Shown: positions 26,607 through 36,111 of the stretch, one piece after another
Layout: the number at the start of each line of letters is the position of its first letter
How positions within the stretch are numbered: the first letter of the stretch is position 1
DNA from: Massilia kyonggiensis
Lineage (GTDB): Bacteria; Pseudomonadota; Gammaproteobacteria; Burkholderiales; Burkholderiaceae_D
Assembly: GCF_024756235.1 (NCBI RefSeq)
Contig: NZ_JANUGY010000001.1
Coordinates: forward strand, 248,001 to 312,000
Direction of reading: 5' to 3'
Length of the DNA stretch: 64,000 nt
The notes under the pieces: generated by a model
What the model was told of the DNA's origin: nothing
Database searches by the model: none
Seen by the model: the letters and a program-made list of their open reading frames with translations, nothing else
Made by a program: the position numbers and the translations under genes

Positions 26607-27736
26607 GCTTCTACCTTCATTGAGATTGTGTCAGGACGCTGGCGGTCGAAGATTTCATTCGCCCACAACATGACGATCAGCTCGTCTTGACCAATGTTCG
26701 TAATATTGTGGGTCCAACCAGGCACCGTTTCGACGATACGCGCCTCGTCGCCGTGGGTGATTAGTTCGTAGGCTTCGTTGGTTACGATATGGCGAAACCC
26801 GAATCGTGCCGTGCCTTTAATTACTAGGAATTTCTCGGTTTTACTGTGGTGATAATGTTCGCCGCGAGTAACACCCGGATGCGCTGTGAAGTAAGAAAAC
26901 TGGCCACAATCCGGCGTTTTCAGCATTTCAACGAATACGCCGCGTGGATCGGCATGACGGGGGACTTCGTATGCAAAACCCTTCGGCTCAAAATAACTCA
27001 CATAGGTGCTGTACAACGCGCGAACGAGTCCTGTCCCGACGGGAGCCGTAATCAAGTCTGTACGCATTTTCCCGAAGCTACGGATAATGTCCGCCACAGC
27101 GCCGACTGTCGTGCTGTACACGGGGCCTGCTTCGACAAAAATATCGGCATCCTTGGCGCTGGCGCTTTCAATGCGCTCCTTCGACAAGCAATGCACGAAT
27201 GCCTCGACAACGTCATCGATATACACCAGGTTTAGGGGCGCATCGGGTGCACTCACGGTGATCGGCAAACCGTGGCTGAGGTTATGGCAGAAAGTTGTAA
27301 CTGCGGAATTGTAATTCGGACGCGCCCATTTACCAAATACGTTCGTAAGGCGGAAGATGAACGCGGGAGCGCCGGTTTCCGATGCATAGTTTCGGACTAC
27401 AATTTCAGCACCGCGCTTACTGACGCCATAGGGATTTTCCAGGCTGGCTTGGGTGGACGAAGTCAGCAAGATAGGAGTCTTGCGACCGGCGGCACGCAGG
27501 TGGTTGCAAATCACTTCAGTAAGGCCAGCATTACCCGTCGCAAACTCAGCAGGATCTTGGGGGCGGTTGACGCCCGCCAGGTGGAACACGAAGTCGGCAT
27601 CGTCAAGCGCTTGCTGGACAGCCTTCAGTTCTGTATCGCGGGTAATCGAAACGAGTTCGGTATACCCTAACTCGCCGAGCCTGATCTTTAGATTCTTGCC
27701 GATGAATCCATCGGCGCCTGTGACAACGATCCGCAC
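26603..27736 (-). CDS. fnlB: FnlB, 3-epimerase/4-reductase of UDP-L-FucNAc synthesis
   Basis: 377 residues from a GTG start. N-terminal SDR domain with [25 protein letters not shown] and the YGVSKRGAE Tyr-x3-Lys, plus a C-terminal cupin-like domain with [20 protein letters not shown]. This two-domain layout is that of FnlB/WbjC/CapF: the cupin part epimerises C3 and the SDR part reduces C4 to give UDP-L-PneNAc. Two bases separate it from fnlA and it overlaps fnlC by four, so the three genes are a tight module. Confidence 0.92.
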   Translation of the reverse strand: MRIVVTGADGFIGKNLKIRLGELGYTELVSITRDTELKAVQQALDDADFVFHLAGVNRPQDPAEFATGNAGLTEVICNHLRAAGRKTPILLTSSTQASLENPYGVSKRGAEIVVRNYASETGAPAFIFRLTNVFGKWARPNYNSAVTTFCHNLSHGLPITVSAPDAPLNLVYIDDVVEAFVHCLSKERIESASAKDADIFVEAGPVYSTTVGAVADIIRSFGKMRTDLITAPVGTGLVRALYSTYVSYFEPKGFAYEVPRHADPRGVFVEMLKTPDCGQFSYFTAHPGVTRGEHYHHSKTEKFLVIKGTARFGFRHIVTNEAYELITHGDEARIVETVPGWTHNITNIGQDELIVMLWANEIFDRQRPDTISMKVEA

Positions 27737-27738
27737 GT

Positions 27739-28794
27739 TTAGCCCTCGACGAAAGCCGGTTCGCCGCGACCAAGGCGCTCGACAAATCCGAGCTTCATCA
27801 GCAGAACCTTCATGCCCTCGACATCGAGTCGAGTCGTGTTGTGCGAATTATAGTCTTCACCGTGTAGGCTTTCGGTCAGACGCTCTTCGCCCTGTTCTAC
27901 GAACTTGCTGTAGTTCAGGTCTCGAGCATCCGGCGGTACACGGAAGTAACCGCCCAAGTCTTCTGCGCATGCCATTTCTTCCCGGCTCAACAGTGCCTCG
28001 TACAGTTTCTCTCCATGGCGGGAACCCATCACGTGAACTGGATGGCTAGGCATATCAAGGAGATCGAGAATCGCTTTGGTGAGCACCTCGACCGTCGCGG
28101 CAGGCGCCTTTTGCACGAAGATATCGCCATTCTCGCCATGCGTGAAGGCGAACAGAACCAGCTCGACGGCATCTTCGAGCGTCATCATGAAGCGGGTCAT
28201 TGCCGGATCGGTCACCGTGATTGGATTACCCTTCAATACCTGATCCAGGAACAGCGGAATGACCGAACCGCGGGAAGCCATCACGTTACCGTAACGCGTA
28301 CCGCAGATGACAGTACCACTATTGCTGAGGTTGCGACTGGCGGCAACCATCACTTTTTCCATCATCGCCTTGCTAATGCCCATTGCATTGATGGGATAAA
28401 CCGCTTTGTCGGTGCTGAGACATACGACTCGCTTGACGCCGGCGGCAACTGCGGCCTCAAGGACGTTCTCCGTACCCATGACATTGGTACGTACAGCTTC
28501 CATTGGATGAAATTCGCACGACGGAACCTGCTTGAGTGCAGCGGCGTGGAAAACATAATCGACGCCACGCATGGCAGCACGAACACTACGGATTTCACGC
28601 ACGTCGCCGATGTAAAACTTCAGCTTTGGATTGTTGTAGCGTTTTCGCATATCATCCTGTTTCTTCTCGTCGCGGCTGAAGATTCGAATTTCACTCAGAT
28701 CCGACTTAAGAAAGCGCTGAAGAACTGCGTTACCGAACGAGCCAGTACCGCCAGTGATGAGGAGAGTACCGCCAGAAAAATAAGATCCGCTCAT
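27739..28794 (-). CDS. fnlA: FnlA, UDP-GlcNAc 4,6-dehydratase (5-inverting)/3,5-epimerase
   Basis: 351 residues. Rossmann motif TGGTGSFGNAVLQRFLKSD; AMRGVDYVFHAAALKQVPSC; and NAMGISKAMMEKVMVAA, where the SDR catalytic Tyr is replaced by Met while the Lys stays, as in the inverting FlaA1/PseB/CapE group. It opens the UDP-L-FucNAc pathway from UDP-GlcNAc. The conserved C-terminal DTRLDVEGMKVLLMKL (with the preceding NSHNT) is typical of WbjB/FnlA. AAGG lies before the ATG. Confidence 0.93.
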   Translation of the reverse strand: MSGSYFSGGTLLITGGTGSFGNAVLQRFLKSDLSEIRIFSRDEKKQDDMRKRYNNPKLKFYIGDVREIRSVRAAMRGVDYVFHAAALKQVPSCEFHPMEAVRTNVMGTENVLEAAVAAGVKRVVCLSTDKAVYPINAMGISKAMMEKVMVAASRNLSNSGTVICGTRYGNVMASRGSVIPLFLDQVLKGNPITVTDPAMTRFMMTLEDAVELVLFAFTHGENGDIFVQKAPAATVEVLTKAILDLLDMPSHPVHVMGSRHGEKLYEALLSREEMACAEDLGGYFRVPPDARDLNYSKFVEQGEERLTESLHGEDYNSHNTTRLDVEGMKVLLMKLGFVERLGRGEPAFVEG

Positions 28795-28807
28795 TTTTTA
28801 CCTTGTT

Positions 28808-30001
28808 TTAGATAGTAGAAAGAATTGTAGTTTTTACGCGCTCAACATCGAATTCGACCTCATAATACAGCCGACCGTTTTTACCTAAGCGTGAGCGCAG
28901 CGCTTCGTCACTCACCAGTTTTTCAAGCAATCGAGCAAGCTCGTGTGTGTTGTTGGATTGTGCATAAAAACCGGCTTTCGCCTGCTCGGTCAGCGTTGGA
29001 CCAAAATCAGTGAATGCATCGAGTCCAGCCAGCACTGGCAGCGATAACTTGAAATAATCCAGCGACTTGGACGGGAAGCTGGGCACTGACAGTTTGTGCG
29101 ATAGGAATATCAAACCGATATCGCAGGCCTGCAACAGCTTCTCGTATTCGTCCCGCGGAACCGCATTCAAGAAAATGACATTTTGAAGACCGCGCGACTT
29201 CGCCTCTTCGATCAGTCGTTCCCTCTCGGTACCGCTGCCGATCAGAACGAATGTTACATTGAGATGCCGCGACTTGTGTGCCACTGCCAGCAGGTTCGAC
29301 AGGTCTTGAACGATCGACATCGCACCGCCATACACTGCAAGAACCCCTTCTTGCGGCAGGCCATACTTTGCGCGGAAAGCGGCCTTATCGACGATCGGAG
29401 CCGCCTTGATTTTTGCCCAGATCGGAAGTTTCACAATTTTTTCATCCGATTTGAAATGGTAATTTTCTTTCAAGAATTCTTCATTTCGCCTGGTCATGCA
29501 TCCTGCTTTGTCGAACGAATCGTACATCAATTGCTCGAGATAGCGCAAAATATTGAACGTGTGACGGTTACGAACAACATTCAAGTCTTTTAGGTAAAAC
29601 GGGAAGAAATCCCACAAGATCAAGAATGTGCGTGCTCTATAACGGAGCTTGAAAAACCAGCTCATCCCAAAAATCGTCACACACGGCGTATTGGCGACTA
29701 ACAAATCGCAGGACGAAACTTGTCTCCAGATATGAAACATCGCAAGTAATGGAAAAAGCAATATTTTCAAGGCAGTCATCACCAATACTTTTTTATAAAG
29801 TATTGCGGGCAGCTTGACTCGAATGACCTTGACGCCATTTTCGACTCCTACTGAACTAGCGGGATCATCGTTCAGCCACGATAAAGCGACAACCGTTACG
29901 TCGACTCCACTATCACGCATCGAATATGCTAACTCATTGGTCAACCATGGGTTGCCGGCATCTTGCGGATATTTAGTCGTCAAAATACAAACTTTTTTCA
30001 T
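28808..30001 (-). CDS. GT4-family glycosyltransferase
   Basis: 397 residues, GT-B fold. N-terminal MKKVCILTTKYPQDAGNPWL; C-terminal half with AVYGGAMSIVQDLSNLLAV, VPRDEYEKLLQACDIGLIFL and PSFPSKSLDYFKLSLPVLAG, the donor-binding region. A hydrophobic stretch (LVMTALKILLFPLLAMFHIW) suggests membrane association. With wbuB it is one of two transferases in the locus; if wbuB adds FucNAc, this one would add rhamnose (inference). Base composition is AT-richer than the flagellar genes. Confidence 0.88.
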   Translation of the reverse strand: MKKVCILTTKYPQDAGNPWLTNELAYSMRDSGVDVTVVALSWLNDDPASSVGVENGVKVIRVKLPAILYKKVLVMTALKILLFPLLAMFHIWRQVSSCDLLVANTPCVTIFGMSWFFKLRYRARTFLILWDFFPFYLKDLNVVRNRHTFNILRYLEQLMYDSFDKAGCMTRRNEEFLKENYHFKSDEKIVKLPIWAKIKAAPIVDKAAFRAKYGLPQEGVLAVYGGAMSIVQDLSNLLAVAHKSRHLNVTFVLIGSGTERERLIEEAKSRGLQNVIFLNAVPRDEYEKLLQACDIGLIFLSHKLSVPSFPSKSLDYFKLSLPVLAGLDAFTDFGPTLTEQAKAGFYAQSNNTHELARLLEKLVSDEALRSRLGKNGRLYYEVEFDVERVKTTILSTI

Positions 30002-30005
30002 TGCA

Positions 30006-31145
30006 TCACCATAAAGAATCTAGCATATCCAATAATTCCTGGGTTCTCTCGCCGCCAGTCGAATTCTTCTCATCATAAACCAGCATGCTTTGGTAGGGCA
30101 CATACGGCGACGAAAAAGGGCTGGACAGAAAGCGATAAAATGGGACCACGAGCACCGCGCTTAGAACCAGACAACTGAGCATTCGGGTAACGTAAAATAT
30201 CTCGTGTACGCAATATAGCGAGTATCCTAAAATAAAGAACGCCCCCATAAAAAGGAAACGACTCGTAAATGTCGGAAAATTAAATAAGAGGATTGGCAGC
30301 AGCAGCGCCAACAATGCCGCGTGGCGCGCGAAAGAGCCTTTGTCTGCCGCGTCGGTCTTATCGCCGCCCTGTGATTTGATTACCAAACCAAAGATCAATG
30401 CAGTCACTACCGCAGTGAATAATCTGTAAAAAATCGACGCATTGAACGTGTCTTTATCCAGATAGTAACTATAGTTCGGCACGATTAAATTGATCAAGAT
30501 CTTAAGAAAAATTCCCAGAACATCGATAGAAAGCACATAGCAAAGAGAAAAGAACAGCAGCAGCGCGACGTAAGTCCGATTCGTGAGGCGCAACCGTCGA
30601 AACAGCAGTACGAGGAAAAAAATGAATCCCGTGGAATAGTGAACCAGAAACGAGAAAACAATCAGCCCCCCCCCGACCTTGCGACGACTCGACTGCCAAC
30701 AGACCGTCCCGAGCAGCAAAATAAGTAAAGAAATCGTCTGGCGAATCACCGAAAATACCGGGATAAGGAAGATATCCGGCATGGCGAATGCAATCGCAAG
30801 CGCAAGCTCCTTATACTTCGGCGTTACTCTTTTCAAAATCGCCATGATTGCTACGACCATCGCGACGCTGACGATTGAGACGTAGTACTTAAACGGAACA
30901 CCGCAGCGCACGAATAAAGAAACCAATAATTCGTACCCAGGTTCGAATCCGATACTGTTGAAATCGCCATTGTAATGCGCCGCGTACACTGGCCAATCGT
31001 AGCCAGTCTCGAAGCGCAAGGCCGCGAAACAGGTGAGTAATGCCCCTTGGGTCCAAAAGAACAGATTTGTCTTCCTCTCCGGCCTGAACGAGTGCGCGAC
31101 CGCCAGCGACCACAGCGCGGCATATACGACAAAATACTCAATCAT
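30006..31145 (-). CDS. EpsG-like polysaccharide polymerase (Wzy role)
   Basis: 379 residues, about ten membrane helices. The N-terminal half holds the EpsG-type segment LTCFAALRFETGYDWPVYAAHY followed by GFEPGYELLVSLF. It would polymerise lipid-linked repeat units in the periplasm. It overlaps the flippase gene by eight bases and precedes the transferase by four. A nine-base C run (G on the coding strand) at 30666-30674 encodes Gly-Gly-Gly near residue 158; slippage there would truncate the protein. Wzy proteins are poorly conserved, so the role is assigned by topology, motif and position. Confidence 0.8.
   Translation of the reverse strand: MIEYFVVYAALWSLAVAHSFRPERKTNLFFWTQGALLTCFAALRFETGYDWPVYAAHYNGDFNSIGFEPGYELLVSLFVRCGVPFKYYVSIVSVAMVVAIMAILKRVTPKYKELALAIAFAMPDIFLIPVFSVIRQTISLLILLLGTVCWQSSRRKVGGGLIVFSFLVHYSTGFIFFLVLLFRRLRLTNRTYVALLLFFSLCYVLSIDVLGIFLKILINLIVPNYSYYLDKDTFNASIFYRLFTAVVTALIFGLVIKSQGGDKTDAADKGSFARHAALLALLLPILLFNFPTFTSRFLFMGAFFILGYSLYCVHEIFYVTRMLSCLVLSAVLVVPFYRFLSSPFSSPYVPYQSMLVYDEKNSTGGERTQELLDMLDSLW
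30666..30674 (-). repeat. G9 homopolymer inside the polymerase gene
   Basis: Nine consecutive C on the plus strand, read as GGG GGG GGG-type glycine codons in the coding strand. Possible slipped-strand phase-variation site. Confidence 0.6.
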
Positions 31146-32391
31146 TCTTTTTGAGCGCGATGGTAAGATTCACCGTCATTATTAGGACAGCATATTCAAC
31201 GATTTGCGCAACTTGCGGCGCGTAGCGGATGCTATTAAATGGATTAACAACCGCCATCAGCAAATAGATTGCCAGGCCAAAAATTTCGATTGAAAAGTAA
31301 GTTTTCGTTGAAAACCTTCCTATTACGTAGTAAATAGAAATCCAGTAGAAACATTTCAAAATATCGCCGCAAATTTGCATTTTTAGATGACCTACTGCCT
31401 CGACATATTTTCTACTCAATATTATCGGTATAAGCACATCCGCCCATATTGCCAATACCAAGAACGCCGGCAGGCATATCAGGGAAAAATACAGATAAAA
31501 TCTCACCAGTGATAAAGTCCGTTGCGAATGCTTAACAGAAGCATATGCTTTCGTCAGGAAATTCGCGCAGAAAACCGAAACGATCCCCATATAGACATCG
31601 GAAATCCGGGCGGCGGCGACCAACAATCCAGCCTCATGCGCAGAAACCTCTTGAACATAGTTTGAACGGATATACAATTGCGCAAAATAATATCCGACCA
31701 AGCTTATGATCGACGAAATCGTAAAGCCGCTGAGCTCAAGACCCATTTTCAAGCGAACATTACCTGGGCGCGGCAGCTTGAGTGCCTTGTCGAAAACACC
31801 GATGACAACAGCGGCAACGATCGGCGAAATCCCGATCGATAACAGGGCGCCGGCCTGGCCGAAGTATGCCGTCATGGCTACCGTCGACAAACCAATAATT
31901 GAAACCGACAGAATTGAACTTTTACTAAACCGATATGCGTCGCCAGAACCAGTGTAATACGCCTGTACGATTGCAGTGTACGCGACGGCGAGCGCTCCTA
32001 GCGGCAAAAGTAGGACGGCGGACGCCGAATCAAAAATCCCAATATATCGTTGTATCGATTCATTAAATATTGCCGTGCCGACAAATAAAATGAAGGCCAA
32101 TCCGACGACAAGGAAAATCGATGTGTCCAGTACCTCGCTTTTCTCCTCCTGTCTATCCTTCCTAGCCACAACTGCGGCCAGTTTTGTAGAGCCAACTGAT
32201 GCCGTAAACGCGCTATAGATCTGCATTAAGGTCTGGATTTGGCCGTAGACGATAAACTGAGAAGGCGCCAAGCAAATGGTTACAAATTTCACAGTCAAGA
32301 ATGAGCTTCCTAACCTTACGAGCGCCTGTATTGCCAAGGGCAATGCAGATACCAGGGCGCCGCCTCCAGATTTCGACCTTAACGTTGACAT
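31138..32391 (-). CDS. wzx: Wzx-type polysaccharide flippase
   Basis: 417 residues, about twelve membrane helices, MOP superfamily. The N-terminus ALPLAIQALVRLGSSFLTVK and SQFIVYGQIQTLMQIYSAF resemble WzxE/WzxB-type flippases. It moves undecaprenyl-diphosphate-linked units to the periplasmic face. Codons are AT-rich compared with the window's core genes. It overlaps the polymerase gene start by eight bases, and lies 89 bases after the co-polymerase gene. Confidence 0.88.
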   Translation of the reverse strand: MSTLRSKSGGGALVSALPLAIQALVRLGSSFLTVKFVTICLAPSQFIVYGQIQTLMQIYSAFTASVGSTKLAAVVARKDRQEEKSEVLDTSIFLVVGLAFILFVGTAIFNESIQRYIGIFDSASAVLLLPLGALAVAYTAIVQAYYTGSGDAYRFSKSSILSVSIIGLSTVAMTAYFGQAGALLSIGISPIVAAVVIGVFDKALKLPRPGNVRLKMGLELSGFTISSIISLVGYYFAQLYIRSNYVQEVSAHEAGLLVAAARISDVYMGIVSVFCANFLTKAYASVKHSQRTLSLVRFYLYFSLICLPAFLVLAIWADVLIPIILSRKYVEAVGHLKMQICGDILKCFYWISIYYVIGRFSTKTYFSIEIFGLAIYLLMAVVNPFNSIRYAPQVAQIVEYAVLIMTVNLTIALKKND

Positions 32392-32480
32392 CTATTTTTC
32401 TTTTTGAATGAAGCAACGACGACAGGACACAACGCACGGCGTGCTTATCAAATCAAAATTCCTTGGTGCTTCGGAAGCGT

Positions 32481-33674
32481 TTACGAACGATTGAAGCGGA
32501 GGTACGCTTTTACCTGATTCCACTTTTCCGCATCTTTTCTTTGGAGAACGAAAGCTCCTTCACGTAGAAATGCCCAGAAGGCCGCAGCCAAAAAAGAAGC
32601 AACGAGTGCGCCAAGCACAATGAACAGCCGCTTCGGCTTGAATTTGCGCTCCGGTTCGGTAGCGGGATCAAGAACTTGGACGATTGACGGATCCTTTGCC
32701 TCATCCAGGCGTGCCACTTCATATTGTTTAGAAAGGATTTCGTACAGCATTTGATAATACTTGACGTCGCGAAGAATCTTAATGTTTTCAAGACCAGGCT
32801 GCTTTCCGTCGGCAGACTGTTCCGACGCGGGCGAGCGGCCATTTTCCAGCTTCGCCAACTCCTCGCGCAGGCTGACGAGATCTTCCTGAACGCGCTTGTA
32901 TTCAGGATTTTGAGCAGTTACGAACGCACTCATCGAGTTCAGCTGGATTTCTTTGGCCGATATCTGGGCTCGTAGACGACCCATGGTTTCGACAATGACG
33001 CGACTTTCGGTATCGACACTGATGACACCATGTGTTTCGAGGGCTTTCTTGAGCACAAGCTCGGCATTAGCCAAATTATCTTTTGCTTGCCCCAGTTGAC
33101 GTTCATAAAAAACACGGCGTTTCGACGCCTCGGTAATTGCCAGCGTACCTGTCAGCTTCAACAGCTCGTCGGCGTACGCGTTCGCGAGCGGAGCGACCAG
33201 CTTTTGGTTCTCGTCCTCTACCGCGATGGTGATGAATCCATCCTTTCCGGAGGCAATCGCGGTGTTCGCTTCGAGTTTCAGCCGCGTCTTTTCGACCGAC
33301 TCTAGGTCATAGGCTTTCTTGAGATTGAATTTTTCGATGAGCCTATCCGCTACGGTACGGCTCTTCAACATACCAACGTACAAGTCATTGGAATTTTTCA
33401 GGCCCGCAGTGCTGGCCACTGCCCCGGCGACACCGCCCAATTGAGACAGCAGTGCTGCGGCGCCGCTTTGCGATTGCTGGGGCGGAAGGAGCTTAGTATT
33501 GGCCTGATAGCTGTTGGGTATTAACAGACTGATCCCTGCCGCGAGGATCGCCGACACTAGCGGGAAACCGAAAACTACCTTCTTCCGCTTAGCGAGGATA
33601 ATAAACAGATCGAGCACGCCGATCGAGCGATTCTCGTTTGACAAAATTTCGGTATTTGATTGGATTTGATTCAT
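32481..33674 (-). CDS. Wzz-type polysaccharide co-polymerase without kinase domain
   Basis: 397 residues. N-terminal helix (VVFGFPLVSAILAAGISLLI) and C-terminal helix (LFIVLGALVASFLAAAFWAF) bracket a long periplasmic coiled-coil region; a Pro-rich segment VLDPATEPERKFKPKR precedes the second helix, as in PCP proteins. It sets chain length with the polymerase and exporter. No Walker motifs or Tyr-rich tail follow, so it is PCP-1/PCP-3-like rather than Wzc; no separate kinase or phosphatase gene is seen in the window. Confidence 0.88.
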   Translation of the reverse strand: MNQIQSNTEILSNENRSIGVLDLFIILAKRKKVVFGFPLVSAILAAGISLLIPNSYQANTKLLPPQQSQSGAAALLSQLGGVAGAVASTAGLKNSNDLYVGMLKSRTVADRLIEKFNLKKAYDLESVEKTRLKLEANTAIASGKDGFITIAVEDENQKLVAPLANAYADELLKLTGTLAITEASKRRVFYERQLGQAKDNLANAELVLKKALETHGVISVDTESRVIVETMGRLRAQISAKEIQLNSMSAFVTAQNPEYKRVQEDLVSLREELAKLENGRSPASEQSADGKQPGLENIKILRDVKYYQMLYEILSKQYEVARLDEAKDPSIVQVLDPATEPERKFKPKRLFIVLGALVASFLAAAFWAFLREGAFVLQRKDAEKWNQVKAYLRFNRS

Positions 33675-33738
33675 GCTAGGCAGTCGCTAATCACTAAATT
33701 CGATTTGGCATAACGCATTCATGCTATTAATCAACTAA

Positions 33739-36111
33739 TTAGTCGCGTAGTGTCTTGATTGCTGCAGCGCCTAATCCGAAGTTCGCCAAAATCTGCGTCC
33801 ATTCCCTTGCACCTTGCGTGAATTTGGTCCAGGCGGTTTGCTTGTCCAGTTTTTCAGGCACGACAATCGTATCTCCAGGCATTACTTCGAGGCCACCTAT
33901 GTTGCCGAAGAACCAGCCTTGTGCGTCCGACGACACCACAGTGCCATCGACCCGAAGAACGAATGTGTTGTCGACATCCGCATCGACTGTCGTACCGGCT
34001 TGCTTCAAGTAATCCTTGACGCGGCTGTTCGGTTTCCACAGCGGCGAGGCTTCGGCGTTAACTGCACCGAACACGTGCACGAAAGCTGGCTTCGCGGGCA
34101 CCACTAGGCGGTCGCCGTTCTGAAGCATGACTTTCGGCAGACGAGCAAAAGAGCGCTCGTTTGGATCCAAACCAAAAGCGATGCGGCCAGTCGGCCGCAG
34201 CTTACGGAAGCGTGCAATGCGCTCTTCCGCAGTACGACGCTCCGACTCGAACTGGGCAGTCATCGCTGCGGCTTCCGTTGGCGACAAGCCACGCAGGTTG
34301 GCAATTTGGCGCGACTGCTCATTGCGCAACTGAGTATCAAGACGGTCGGCAGCGCGCTGCAAGTTCGCAGCCTGCTCCTTCTGCACTTCTTCTCGATAAA
34401 AACCGGTACCGAACAGATAGGCATTCCCTGTCGGGCCACCCGCCTTGGCAATCAGACCCTGCAGCGTATCGCCGGCAGTCATCTGATACACACCCGGCAC
34501 CTTGACTTCGCCTTCAACGCGCACGAAGATCTGACGCTTGTCCATCGGCACCGCCACATCTTCCTGCGAGAAGATGGTCACGGTATCGCCTGGCTGCAGC
34601 TGGATGTTGTCCAGGCCGTTCGGGTTGGAAAACACGGCGCTCAAGTTGAACGGAATCAGCTTGGTGCTCAGATCTGCGCGGTTGACGCGTTCAATGACGG
34701 CGTAGTCCCAGTTGATCGGCGCAATGAGGTTGCCGATGCGCGAAGCGATCTTGTCCGCATCCTCGGTCGTATCCCTGTCGTTCTCGCCTGCGGCCACGAC
34801 GTTGTTCTGGCGGCGAGTCGAATCACGCGTAATCAGATACTCACGCGAAGGAATCAGGTCGCTCACGCGCATGCCCTGCTTGAAAGGCGCACGCACCGGC
34901 TGGTCGACGTTACCGCGCAAGACCACAGCGTTCGAAAAATCCGGGGTGATCGAAGTCACGTTGAGCACGTCGCCATTCTTCAGCGGACGCTGCAGGCCTT
35001 CGGTGTTCAGCGCAAACTCTTCCACGCTGCGCGGGTGGCTCTTGGTCGGGTCGATGCGCTCGAGGTAGGCACGGCGCGGATCGGCCACCACTGGCAGGCC
35101 GCCGGCCACATCGAGCAGGGAGGCGACGCTGTCGCTGCTGTTCTTCAGTTCGTAGATGGCCGGGCTGTTGACCTTACCGACCAAGGCCACATAGCCGCCC
35201 GCCGGCGGGATATAGATGGTGTCGCCGTCCAGCACCTTGATGTCGGCCGACTTATCGCCCTTGGCGATGAAAGAATACAGGTCCAGTTCCGCTACGACCT
35301 TGCCGCCGCGCTTGACCTGCACGTGACGCATGCTGCCGTTGGCATTTGGTCCACCGCTGGCGAACAGCGCGGTCACCAGAGTTGACAGGCTCGACACCGT
35401 ATACGTGCCGGGACGATTTGCCTGCCCCACCACATACACGGTAATGGCACGCAACTGGCCGAAGGTCACGTTCACGGTCACGCCTTTGTACAGACGGCCG
35501 ACAGCAGCCCGAATGGTCTTCTGCGCGTCACCCGCTTTCACGCCGGCTAGCGGCACGCTGCCAATGGTCGGAATAGCAATCGTGCCGTTGCGGTCGATAG
35601 TGGCGCGGTAATCGATATCGATTGTGCCCCAGCCTCGGATCATCAATTCATCGCCCGGCCCAAGCGGATAATCGGAAGGCACTGGCGCATTCGAAATCGG
35701 CGCAAACGTAGACGGGGTATTTGCAAAGAACTCGGAGCCGAAGATCGGAAGCAGCTTGCCCGTGTTATCTTCAATAAATTTCTGAAATTCACTCGGCACG
35801 TTGTCGAGTTCATTTTGCCCCTTGCGCTGCGGACCTGCATTCTGACGGCGTGGCGCATCACGGTTGGCGACTGCGGCGGTAATACCCCCACGCGCGCCGT
35901 CCGGCCCCAGTTCGCTCACCTGGCCGTTCGTGATACGAATCCTGCGTGCCTCACCGGCAGAGGCGCCCCCCCCCATGCTCGGCATCGTGGACATAGTAAC
36001 GGGCTCTTGATTGAAGAGATCGGACTTGGTTGCATCCTGCGCAGAAGCGGCAACGGAAGCGACGGCCATGGTAATGGCCATGGCCGCGAAACTCTTGTTG
36101 AACTTGAACAT
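33739..36111 (-). CDS. SLBB-domain polysaccharide export protein (Wza/WbfF-like)
   Basis: 790 residues. Signal peptide MFKFNKSFAAMAITMAVASV, cleaved near ASA-QD, with no lipobox Cys. A Poly_export domain (about 130-225: YPLGPGDELMIRGWGTIDID) is followed by several SLBB repeats (VYVVGQANRPGTYTVSSLST; ALVGKVNSPAIYELKNSSDS; VRVEGEVKVPGVYQMTAGDT; VHVFGAVNAEASPLW). It would form the periplasmic and outer-membrane channel. It is twice the length of Wza, closer to the WbfF/OtnA group. It is first in the polysaccharide operon. A nine-base C run at 35966-35974 lies at about residue 46. Confidence 0.9.
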   Translation of the reverse strand: MFKFNKSFAAMAITMAVASVAASAQDATKSDLFNQEPVTMSTMPSMGGGASAGEARRIRITNGQVSELGPDGARGGITAAVANRDAPRRQNAGPQRKGQNELDNVPSEFQKFIEDNTGKLLPIFGSEFFANTPSTFAPISNAPVPSDYPLGPGDELMIRGWGTIDIDYRATIDRNGTIAIPTIGSVPLAGVKAGDAQKTIRAAVGRLYKGVTVNVTFGQLRAITVYVVGQANRPGTYTVSSLSTLVTALFASGGPNANGSMRHVQVKRGGKVVAELDLYSFIAKGDKSADIKVLDGDTIYIPPAGGYVALVGKVNSPAIYELKNSSDSVASLLDVAGGLPVVADPRRAYLERIDPTKSHPRSVEEFALNTEGLQRPLKNGDVLNVTSITPDFSNAVVLRGNVDQPVRAPFKQGMRVSDLIPSREYLITRDSTRRQNNVVAAGENDRDTTEDADKIASRIGNLIAPINWDYAVIERVNRADLSTKLIPFNLSAVFSNPNGLDNIQLQPGDTVTIFSQEDVAVPMDKRQIFVRVEGEVKVPGVYQMTAGDTLQGLIAKAGGPTGNAYLFGTGFYREEVQKEQAANLQRAADRLDTQLRNEQSRQIANLRGLSPTEAAAMTAQFESERRTAEERIARFRKLRPTGRIAFGLDPNERSFARLPKVMLQNGDRLVVPAKPAFVHVFGAVNAEASPLWKPNSRVKDYLKQAGTTVDADVDNTFVLRVDGTVVSSDAQGWFFGNIGGLEVMPGDTIVVPEKLDKQTAWTKFTQGAREWTQILANFGLGAAAIKTLRD
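35966..35974 (-). repeat. G9 homopolymer near the 5' end of the exporter gene
   Basis: Nine consecutive C on the plus strand, encoding Gly residues around 46-49 of 790. A one-base slip here would end the first protein of the operon early. Confidence 0.6.
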
